A stretch of 34,551 nt of DNA from Hyphomicrobiales bacterium (lineage in GTDB: Bacteria; Pseudomonadota; Alphaproteobacteria; Parvibaculales; Parvibaculaceae), in the NCBI GenBank assembly GCA_015655095.1, contig JAATFR010000130.1, positions 1 through 34,551 of the forward strand. Direction: 5' to 3'. The notes beneath the pieces were generated by a model. It was not told where the DNA came from and ran no database searches. It saw nothing but the letters and a program-made list of their open reading frames with translations. The translations under genes and the position numbers were made by a program. Positions within the stretch are counted from its first letter, which is position 1. Each line of letters opens with the position of its first letter. Positions 17,094-23,825 of the stretch are shown here, in pieces.

Positions 17094-18245
17094 TCAGCCA
17101 GCAGCCCAAGGAAGCTTGGTATCAGCCTGCGTAGGCTTATCTCGGTTACCGAGGATGTTGTCGCCGCTTGCACGGTCGAAGAGGTAGATGTCATCTAGAT
17201 CAAGAGCCAGCTCAACGGTCTGGCCAAACTTGATGTCCGGAAAACTTGGGAACTTGCTAACAATTGACGTTCCTTGAATATCAACGACTACGTAGGTCTC
17301 AGGACCGGTCGTCTCAATGTTGGAAACGACACCGCCAAGGCGATGTCCGCAACGAGATGGCGCATCTTTTATCCAATGAAGGTCCTGAGGACGGATGCCC
17401 ACTTCAACTTCGCGCTCTTCCAGAGCCAATGGTTGCGCCAGCCGCCCGGCGTCAAAAGCGATAGAACCACCCGCGAAACCAAGTTTTACCGCCGTGGCCC
17501 GTCCTGACAACGAACCGGGAAGAATGTTCATCTTCGGCGACCCCACAAAGCATGCGACAAACTTGTTGGTGGGATTCTGGTAAAGTTGTCTTGGCGTATC
17601 GATTTGAAGGATGCTTCCATCCTTGAAGACCGCGATGCGGTCTCCCATGGTCATAGCCTCGACCTGATCATGTGTAACGTAGACCGTTGTTACGGCAAGC
17701 CGTCTCTGGAGCTCCATGATTTCACTGCGCATGGTCGTGCGCAGGGCCGCATCCAGATTTGAAAGGGGTTCGTCGAGCAAGAAAATTTTGGGCTGGCGGA
17801 TCATCATCCGGCCAAGTGCTATCCGTTGCCGCTGACCGCCTGAAAGCTCGCTTGGCCTGCGATGGAGCAGTTTTCCAAGATCAAGCATCTCGGCAACCTG
17901 ATGTACGCGCTCGCTGATAAGCGATTTTTGCATTCCCCGGACTTCAGGGCCAAAAGCCAGATTCTTGTAGACGGACATATGTGGAAAGAGAGCGTAGCTC
18001 TGAAAGACCATTGAGATGTCGCGTTCACCTGGAGGCGCCAGCGTCACATCCTTATCGCCGATCCAAACTTTCCCATAAGATGGCGTCTCCAGACCCGCAA
18101 GCATTCGAAGCGTCGTGGTCTTGCCGCAACCGGAGGGACCGACAAAGACGACGAACTCCCCCTCCTTGATCTCAAAATTCAGGTCGCGGATCGCAACATG
18201 GTCTCCGAATAATTTCGATACATGCTCGAAGCGAACGTTAGGCAT
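17094..18245 (-). CDS. ABC transporter ATP-binding protein, CUT1 family (UgpC/MalK-like)
   Basis: This is a 383-residue ATPase. Walker A GPSGCGKT is at 36-43, with SYALFPHM around the Q-loop. The signature LSGGQ is at 134-138, Walker B FLLDEP at 155-160, and the switch His in YVTHDQVEAM. A C-terminal regulatory domain with EVEVGIRPQDLHW is of the MalK/UgpC sort. The ATG at 18245 has GAGG six bases upstream. A longer frame to 18281 adds residues outside the family. It is the first gene of the importer operon; a GntR-type site is found about 150 bases upstream at 18397. A single such ATPase may serve several CUT1 importers. Confidence 0.9.
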   Translation of the reverse strand: MPNVRFEHVSKLFGDHVAIRDLNFEIKEGEFVVFVGPSGCGKTTTLRMLAGLETPSYGKVWIGDKDVTLAPPGERDISMVFQSYALFPHMSVYKNLAFGPEVRGMQKSLISERVHQVAEMLDLGKLLHRRPSELSGGQRQRIALGRMMIRQPKIFLLDEPLSNLDAALRTTMRSEIMELQRRLAVTTVYVTHDQVEAMTMGDRIAVFKDGSILQIDTPRQLYQNPTNKFVACFVGSPKMNILPGSLSGRATAVKLGFAGGSIAFDAGRLAQPLALEEREVEVGIRPQDLHWIKDAPSRCGHRLGGVVSNIETTGPETYVVVDIQGTSIVSKFPSFPDIKFGQTVELALDLDDIYLFDRASGDNILGNRDKPTQADTKLPWAAG

Positions 18246-18782
18246 ATCAGGCCTCACATGGGCAATAACACGGCCGCTCACGCCGTTTCGGATGAAAAGA
18301 ATGGCCAGGCCCGCAGAACGGCGGCAGCGAGCCCGCTATTTTAAAGAGAGTTGTTGTTTCAATTGCAAAAGTCATGTGAGCCTCATGAATTGCCTATTGG
18401 ATACCATATTCAATATAAGATCTCCCTTGTTTGCAAATAAAAACGTACCCTGCCCCCTGAACCCCCGGAGCCGTGAGGCCGTCAGGCCACACAGAAAACA
18501 GCCATGAGCATCCTTCGCGGGATGGGCGCGAGATGGGCTATGGTCAGGTCTATGAAGTGGAACGCAGGGCTGGGTATGCCAAGAATCCATTTATCAGGCT
18601 GGGAAGAACGAGCCCACCAACACTGTCAATACCTGGACTTCCTGAATGACTGCCGCGCCCTGAGGCTGGCGACGCTGAATATCAGCGTTCAATCACGCGC
18701 CCGGCAGGGCGCCCATATGGAGGCAGAACAAATCCTCCCATAGATTCTATAATAAATTAATTACCCGGCTGTTTTTTGGACT
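18246..18782. other. Intergenic region with importer promoter; no gene recognised
   Basis: These 537 bases separate the importer operon from the downstream end of the second GntR gene. The region holds one TTGGATACCAT element and AT-rich promoter-like sequence near 18400-18440 facing the importer. A plus-strand open frame at 18504-18743 has no family resemblance or ribosome site and is not called. Nothing else was recognised. Confidence 0.5.
18397..18409. promoter_or_regulatory. Putative GntR operator upstream of the CUT1 importer operon
   Basis: TTGGATACCATAT contains TGGATACCA, near-symmetric (its complement is TGGTATCCA) and of the form FCD-type GntR regulators often bind. It is the best-formed copy of the motif shared by this block. 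It lies about 150 bases upstream of the ATPase start, in the only likely promoter region for the operon. Confidence 0.55.
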
Positions 18783-19466
18783 TTACCTTGGACGGCGCTG
18801 GGCTTTCAGACGGCCGAGCACATCCTGATAGGCCCCGTTGATATGGGCAACAATCTGCTCCTGGGCAACATCGGCCTTTTTTGTCGAATATGCGTGGAAC
18901 AGCATGCGATGGTCCTCCATCGCTCGGGCCCTTGCCTCGGGCGAATTGATTTGCAGCCAGAGGTAATGATCTGTCGCCGTATAGAGTGAACGCAGGATGC
19001 CGAGCAGTCGGGGACGCTTGGCAGGTTCACACATGGCAACATGGAAAGCCCAGTTAAGCTTGCTCAAAGTGCCCGGATCGCTGTCTGCTTCCACAGCCTT
19101 TTCATACTCAATAAGCGAAGTACGCACTTTTGATATGTCGTCCGGAGTCGCCGCCTGAATCGCCTGCTTCATGATGGCCGGCTCGATCATCAGGCGGGCC
19201 TCGAAGAGGTCCGCAGCGCCCTCCTCCGTGAGAGAAACGACCGTTGCACCCTTGTGGGTGTGGATAACGACCAACCCCTCGGATTCAAGCTGCAAAAGCG
19301 CCTCACGGACCGGAATCCGGCTGACACCCAGTTCGCTTCCCACAGCTTCCTGCCTGATTTGTTCGCCGCCGACATACTCGCCGCTGATAATACGCCGCCG
19401 AAGTTCGTCCGTGACAGAGGAGGTCACAGTCTGCCGCTTGATCACGAGAGGCTTTTTATCCGTCAT
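18783..19466 (-). CDS. GntR-family transcriptional regulator, FCD subfamily
   Basis: This 227-residue protein has an N-terminal winged helix: RRRIISGEYVGGEQI, then the recognition region ELGVSRIPVREALLQLESEG, and the wing VVIHTHKGATVV. It is followed by an FCD sensor domain with His positions in NWAFHVAMC, DHRMLF and VAHINGAY. The start ATG is the only one at the family N-terminus. It stands divergent from the proline-racemase-family gene, with 318 bases between them that carry three copies of the TTGGATACCA-like motif. That is the classic arrangement for a local repressor that controls itself and its neighbours. It is a paralogue of the regulator at 12911. The ligand may be a metabolite of the pathway encoded beside it (inference). 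Confidence 0.87.
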   Translation of the reverse strand: MTDKKPLVIKRQTVTSSVTDELRRRIISGEYVGGEQIRQEAVGSELGVSRIPVREALLQLESEGLVVIHTHKGATVVSLTEEGAADLFEARLMIEPAIMKQAIQAATPDDISKVRTSLIEYEKAVEADSDPGTLSKLNWAFHVAMCEPAKRPRLLGILRSLYTATDHYLWLQINSPEARARAMEDHRMLFHAYSTKKADVAQEQIVAHINGAYQDVLGRLKAQRRPR

Positions 19467-19508
19467 ATTTTATTTCTCGGCTACTATCGTCCAGCGGCTA
19501 CGCGCCTT

Positions 19509-19540
19509 GCGGATACCATAGAAAATATGCGGTATCCAAA
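19509..19540. promoter_or_regulatory. Putative GntR operator pair in the GntR promoter
   Basis: GGATACC (19511-19517) and GGTATCC (19531-19537) form a perfect seven-base inverted repeat with a 13-base spacer. The full elements are GCGGATACCA on the plus strand and TTGGATACCG on the minus strand. They stand 43-74 bases upstream of the GntR ATG at 19466, suggesting autoregulation. Confidence 0.55.
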
Positions 19541-19654
19541 GCAATAGATAGGCCCGTTCGCTCCAGACGCCAGCGGGCAGCTCCTCCCCTTGAACCTTTA
19601 AAACTTGCTCACTGGACCAGGCCAGCGTTCTCCCTAGACGATCGCATGCAAGTG

Positions 19655-19672
19655 TTGTATCCGATATCCAAT
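19655..19672. promoter_or_regulatory. Putative GntR operator upstream of the racemase-family gene
   Basis: TTGTATCCGA (19655-19664; complement TCGGATACAA) overlaps CGATATCCAA (19662-19671; complement TTGGATATCG). This gives two head-to-tail copies of the shared motif, 113 bases upstream of the ATG at 19785. TTGTATCC is identical to the copy at 7711. Confidence 0.5.
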
Positions 19673-19784
19673 CTAAGATGCACTCCTCCCCCTATTGCTT
19701 TGCAACCAATCTGGGCCGCAGGCAAATCGAGGCATGGAATGCAACCAAACGAACCCGTCTTAAAGATATTTCCGGGAGTGGATC

Positions 19785-20813
19785 ATGTTCCTAGACCGCG
19801 CCATTACAGTTGTGGGTGCCCATGCAGAAGGGGAGGTCGGCCGTGTCATCACGGGGGGCGTTCTCCCGCCACGCGGGGCTTCGATGTTCGAACGGATGGC
19901 AAATCTGGAACGTGATAGCGCCTGGCTCAGGAACATGCTGCTTTTCGACCCGCGCGGCAGTGTCAACGCAGCTGTGAATTTGATTACCCCGCCGACGAGG
20001 GATGATGCCGATATCGGCATGATTGTCATGGAGTCCGACTATTTCGTTCCCATGTCCGGCTCGAACTTGATCTGCACGGTAACTGTCGCACTGGAAACCG
20101 GCGTTATTCCAATGCGCGGCGCGGAAACCATAGTCCGAGTCGATACCCCCGCCGGTCTTGTCGAGGTGGTTGCCGATTGTACTGACGGCCGGTGCCGGCG
20201 CATTACCTTCCGTAACATCCCCTCCTTCGTCATGCACCGCGACAGCATGATTGAGGTCCCCGGCATTGGTTCATTGCGTGTCGATGTCGCATATGGCGGA
20301 ATGATCTATTGCATCGTCAATGCGACCGATGTCGGCGTGGCGCTTGCCCGTGATGAAGCCCGTGATCTGGTAGAGCTTGGCGAGCGAATCAAAGCCGCTG
20401 CGGCAGAGCAACTCCCCTCTGTTCATCCGGAAAACCCCTCCATTCACACCATAAATCAAACGGAGATCGCCGGCCCCCTTGAAGTGATCGATGGTGTTAA
20501 GACTTCAAAAAATGCGGTCGTCGTCTCGCCAGGCCGGCTTGATCGCTGCCCATGCGGGACGGGAACCTCTGCGCGTATGGCGCTGTTGCATGCGCGGGGC
20601 GAACTCGCAGTTGGAGAGCGCTTTCGACACCTTTCAATTCTCGACACCGCTTTCGAATGTCGTATCGCGGAGACTGCGAAAGCGGGAAATGTGCCCGCCA
20701 TCGTACCGGAGATATCTGGCCGGGCCTGGCTCACGGGCATTAGCTACTATGGTGTTGATCCTGAGGATCCCTTCCCGGAGGGATACCGTCTTTCTGACAC
20801 CTGGTTTCGGTAA
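19785..20813 (+). CDS. Proline racemase/hydroxyproline epimerase family protein with Ser-Cys catalytic pair
   Basis: This 342-residue protein has the family's two mirror-image halves. The catalytic sites show Ser91 in PMSGSNLIC, where classical racemases have MCGH, and Cys257 in CPCGTGT. The family uses a Cys-Cys pair for proline racemase and 4-hydroxyproline 2-epimerase and Cys-Thr for trans-3-hydroxyproline dehydratase. Ser-Cys members have been described as hydroxyproline epimerases (from memory of the family literature). The likely role is therefore cytoplasmic epimerisation of a hydroxyproline, not proline. GGGAG six bases before the ATG sets the start. The following DHDPS-family and aldehyde dehydrogenase genes match later steps of hydroxyproline degradation. 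An FAD-dependent D-hydroxyproline dehydrogenase, normally present, is not seen here. Confidence 0.85.
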   Translation: MFLDRAITVVGAHAEGEVGRVITGGVLPPRGASMFERMANLERDSAWLRNMLLFDPRGSVNAAVNLITPPTRDDADIGMIVMESDYFVPMSGSNLICTVTVALETGVIPMRGAETIVRVDTPAGLVEVVADCTDGRCRRITFRNIPSFVMHRDSMIEVPGIGSLRVDVAYGGMIYCIVNATDVGVALARDEARDLVELGERIKAAAAEQLPSVHPENPSIHTINQTEIAGPLEVIDGVKTSKNAVVVSPGRLDRCPCGTGTSARMALLHARGELAVGERFRHLSILDTAFECRIAETAKAGNVPAIVPEISGRAWLTGISYYGVDPEDPFPEGYRLSDTWFR

Positions 20814-21209
20814 GCCAAGCTCGACCAAAATTTCCCATCAAGAGGAAGCAAGGCGCCTGACAATATCAAAATGGCCCTCGCCCTTATCAACAGCCGCGCC
20901 CAAATAATTAACATAATCAACGGACGCGGCCGTTTTGTGGTTCTCAAGGGAGTGCCAATGTCTGCGACAGCCTCGAATGACGCGACCTCCCTGGCCAGGA
21001 CCATTGCCATCACCGCCGGTTAACCGGCGGATTTCCTTACCTGACGCAACACTATTTTCTGCACAAGGCACCGCATCCTTTCCGGATGCGACAACCAACC
21101 TTGCAGAACTCGTCAGGAAAAATGGTTTCTGAGTAGACTTGCATTTTCGCATATTGTAGATTGGATGCATTAGCCAATATGGCTGTTGCGAAATTTGAAA
21201 GGTCCGCAA
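20814..21209 (+). other. 396-base gap between racemase and DHDPS genes with nested inverted repeats
   Basis: No gene is called. A short frame at 20871-21023 (50 residues, MALALINSRAQ...) has no ribosome site and no recognised family. The gap contains an 18-base perfect palindrome at 21013-21030. Next come CCTGACG/CGTCAGG at 21040-21046 and 21111-21117, enclosing CGCATCC/GGATGCG at 21072-21078 and 21084-21090. Near its end, ATTGG (21160-21164) and CCAAT (21174-21178) frame TTGGATGCAT, a weaker relative of the shared operator. Confidence 0.5.
21013..21030. repeat. 18-base perfect palindrome
   Basis: CCGCCGGTTAACCGGCGG reads the same on both strands. As RNA it would form a seven-pair GC stem with a TTAA loop, followed by a T-containing but not T-rich stretch, so it may be a terminator-like or processing hairpin after the racemase gene. 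A protein-binding role is equally possible. Confidence 0.6.
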
Positions 21210-22121
21210 ATGATCCGTTGGAAGGGGGTATTCCCCGCGGTAACCACCAAACTGAACGAAAACGGCGCGATTGATCTTCGTGCGACGCAGACAAGTATCG
21301 ACCGGCTGATCGAGAATGGCGTATCAGGAATTATCGTTCTTCCCATGCTTGGCGAGAACGCCTCCCTGCAGCCCCATGAAAGGGAATCCGTCATCCGTGC
21401 AGCCAAGGAAGCCGTAGGGGGCCGCGTCCCTCTTCTGAGCGGGCTCGCCGACATAACGACCGAAGGCGCTGCTGCATCGGCCCGCGCATATCAAGGTTTT
21501 GGCGCGGAAGGTCTCATGGTTTTCCCCAGCCTCGGTTACAAGACGGACCCCCGGGAAACCGGCGAATGGTACAAGGCGATCGCCAAGGCAAGCGATCTGC
21601 CAATCATGATTTACAACAATCCCATCGCATATGGCGTCGACGTTACCCCCGACATCCTTCAGACCCTTGCCGAGTGCCCCACCATCGTTGCGGTGAAGGA
21701 AGAAACCGGCGACGTGCGCCGGGTAACGGACATGTATATTGCTCTTGGGGACCGGTTCTCGATCTTCTGCGGTGTCGATGACCAGATCGTGGAGAGCATG
21801 TCGCTCGGCGCTGTTGGCTGGGTTTCCGGCATGACCAATGCCTGGCCCAAAGAGTGCGTACACATATTCAATCTGTGTGCCGCCGGTAATTTTGCCAAGG
21901 CTCGCGAGCTTTACAGGATCATGACTCCGGCCTTCCATCTCGATACGCATGTGAAGCTCGTGCAGTATATCAAGATGGCAGAGCATCTCGTTTATGGCGA
22001 GCCGGAATGGACGCGCGCCCCGCGCCTGCCGCTGGTTGGCGAGGAGCGTGAGCGCGTCATTTCAACCATCGAGCGCACGATCGAGGAATTGAAAGAAGTG
22101 TCCCTCGGGGCCGCTGCCTGA
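21210..22121 (+). CDS. DHDPS/N-acetylneuraminate lyase-family protein, probable pyrroline-hydroxycarboxylate deaminase
   Basis: This is a 303-residue TIM-barrel lyase/deaminase. The Schiff-base Lys163 is in IVAVKEETGD and the catalytic Tyr135 in IMIYNNP. The GTTGE-like loop is VLPMLGENASL. The family includes dihydrodipicolinate synthase, 2-keto-3-deoxy sugar acid enzymes and the deaminase that turns pyrroline-4-hydroxy-2-carboxylate into alpha-ketoglutarate semialdehyde. The adjacent racemase-family and semialdehyde-dehydrogenase genes favour the last. ATG 21210 is chosen because AAAGG stands eight bases before it; a TTG at 21186 is less likely. 5-Keto-4-deoxyglucarate dehydratase, which makes the same semialdehyde, is a reasonable alternative. 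It is cytoplasmic. Confidence 0.8.
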   Translation: MIRWKGVFPAVTTKLNENGAIDLRATQTSIDRLIENGVSGIIVLPMLGENASLQPHERESVIRAAKEAVGGRVPLLSGLADITTEGAAASARAYQGFGAEGLMVFPSLGYKTDPRETGEWYKAIAKASDLPIMIYNNPIAYGVDVTPDILQTLAECPTIVAVKEETGDVRRVTDMYIALGDRFSIFCGVDDQIVESMSLGAVGWVSGMTNAWPKECVHIFNLCAAGNFAKARELYRIMTPAFHLDTHVKLVQYIKMAEHLVYGEPEWTRAPRLPLVGEERERVISTIERTIEELKEVSLGAAA

Positions 22122-22302
22122 CCGGCAGCCTTCAGTATCACCCAGTGAGGCGCGGTCAGCGCGCCTCTATCATTTTTGTAGGCCCTCTGACATATGAGGC
22201 CGCCCAAAACGGTTATCCCGGCCCGTCCCCAAACCAATATGTTCCCAAACGAATATCAGGAGGGGCGGACCGGCCGAGACCGGAAATTGGTGAAAGATCA
22301 AA

Positions 22303-23745
22303 ATGGCATCGGGATACCCTGTTACAAACCTCTACATTGCCGGCCACTGGCGCGAGGCTGAAGATCACGCATCTCTGGGCGTTGTAAACCCGGCGACTGG
22401 TGAAGAGATAGGCCGTCTTGCCAAGGCGGGTCCCGTCGATCTCGACGAGGCACTGGAGGCCGCAGCAAAAGGGTTTGCAATCTGGCGTGCCGTCTCCGCT
22501 TTCGAACGCTCCGGGCTGTTGCGCAAGGCAGCCCAGATCTTGCGTGAGCGCGCCGAAGACATTGCGCGCATCATGACCATGGAACAGGGCAAGCCGTTGG
22601 CCGAGTCCCGCATGGAGACTCTGGCCGCGGCCGATACCATCGACTGGTTCGCCGAGGAAGCGCGCCGCACATATGGTCGCGTGATCCCGGCACGCGCCAG
22701 CTCTGTCTCGCAGCTGGTGATCCGTGAGCCCGTGGGGCCAGTTGCCGCTTTCTCGCCCTGGAACTTTCCGATCAATCAGGCGGTGCGCAAAATCTCCGCT
22801 GCACTTGCAACCGGCTGCTCAATTATTCTGAAGGGGCCTGAGGAAACGCCGGCCTCCTGTGCCGCTCTGGTCAAGGCCTTTGCCGATGCTGGCCTTCCTG
22901 CAGGGGTCCTCAACCTTGTCTTTGGCGTTCCCTCCGAGATTTCCTCCTATCTCATTCCCCATCCGGTCATCCGCAAAATCACCTTTACCGGCTCGACTCC
23001 CGTCGGCAAGCAACTGGCCGCTCTGGCCGGCCTGCACATGAAGCGGGCAACCATGGAACTGGGCGGCCATGCTGCCGTGCTTGTGTTCGAGGACGCGGAT
23101 ATCGAGATGGCGGCGAAACTGGCGGCCATGGCGAAATTTCGCAATGCGGGTCAGGTTTGCGTCTCCCCCACGCGTTTTCTGGTGCAGGAATCCGTGGTCG
23201 GAGATTTTACCAGCCACTTTCTTCGGTTTGCTGAAGCGATCAAGGTCGGCGACGGCCTTGAAGCTGACACCTCCATGGGACCGCTTGCCAATGCGCGCCG
23301 GGTCGACGCGATGGAACGGCTCACCGCCGATGCCGTCGCCAAGGGCGCCAAGCTCCGGCTAGGGGGCAAGCGCCACGGCAACAAAGGCAACTTCTTTCTT
23401 CCGACCGTTCTGACAGGCGTGCCTCTGGACGCAGCCATGATGAATGAAGAACCGTTCGGACCGATCGCGATTATCAACAGCTTTACGGGTCTGGAGGATG
23501 CATTGGCGGAAGCCAACCGCCTGCCCTTTGGTCTTTCCGCCTATGCCTATACACGCTCGGCCAAAACGGCCCAGGCGGTTACGGCCGGAATCGAGACCGG
23601 CATGCTCTCCATCAACCATCACGGACTGGCTTTGCCCGAAACGCCATTCGGCGGCGTCAAGGATTCAGGCTATGGCTCTGAAGGCGGCAGCGAAGCACTG
23701 GAAGCATATCTGAACACCAAGTTTGTTACCCACGCGCATATATAA
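22303..23745 (+). CDS. NAD(P)-dependent aldehyde dehydrogenase, possible alpha-ketoglutarate-semialdehyde dehydrogenase
   Basis: This 480-residue ALDH has Asn154 in PWNFP, Glu252 in MELGGH and Cys286 in FRNAGQVCVSPTRF. The C-terminal TPFGGVKDSGYGSEGG is typical of the GabD-like group. A purine-rich GGTGAAAG precedes the ATG. It is last in the run racemase, lyase, dehydrogenase. The lyase product of the hydroxyproline pathway, alpha-ketoglutarate semialdehyde, would be oxidised here to 2-oxoglutarate, feeding the TCA cycle. It is paralogous to 2182-3621, with near-identical active-site segments, so one may be a duplicate adapted to another semialdehyde. A 181-base gap separates it from the lyase; no separate promoter was recognised there. 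Succinate-semialdehyde dehydrogenase activity is a fair alternative. Confidence 0.85.
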   Translation: MASGYPVTNLYIAGHWREAEDHASLGVVNPATGEEIGRLAKAGPVDLDEALEAAAKGFAIWRAVSAFERSGLLRKAAQILRERAEDIARIMTMEQGKPLAESRMETLAAADTIDWFAEEARRTYGRVIPARASSVSQLVIREPVGPVAAFSPWNFPINQAVRKISAALATGCSIILKGPEETPASCAALVKAFADAGLPAGVLNLVFGVPSEISSYLIPHPVIRKITFTGSTPVGKQLAALAGLHMKRATMELGGHAAVLVFEDADIEMAAKLAAMAKFRNAGQVCVSPTRFLVQESVVGDFTSHFLRFAEAIKVGDGLEADTSMGPLANARRVDAMERLTADAVAKGAKLRLGGKRHGNKGNFFLPTVLTGVPLDAAMMNEEPFGPIAIINSFTGLEDALAEANRLPFGLSAYAYTRSAKTAQAVTAGIETGMLSINHHGLALPETPFGGVKDSGYGSEGGSEALEAYLNTKFVTHAHI

Positions 23746-23825
23746 CGTGCACCGGCTTGCCGGAGCCTGCCGCCTGTAAAATGGCATCGGGTTCCGGCAT
23801 CCGTGGTTCCATGGACGCCGCTCCT

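Noticed and set aside
18504..18743. A 79-codon plus-strand frame between the importer and GntR genes.
   Set aside because: No ribosome site, no recognisable family, unusual composition; probably chance.
20838..21209. A 123-codon minus-strand frame in the gap after the racemase gene.
   Set aside because: No recognised family and no ribosome site; it is antisense to the probable transcript. Kept only as part of the gap description.
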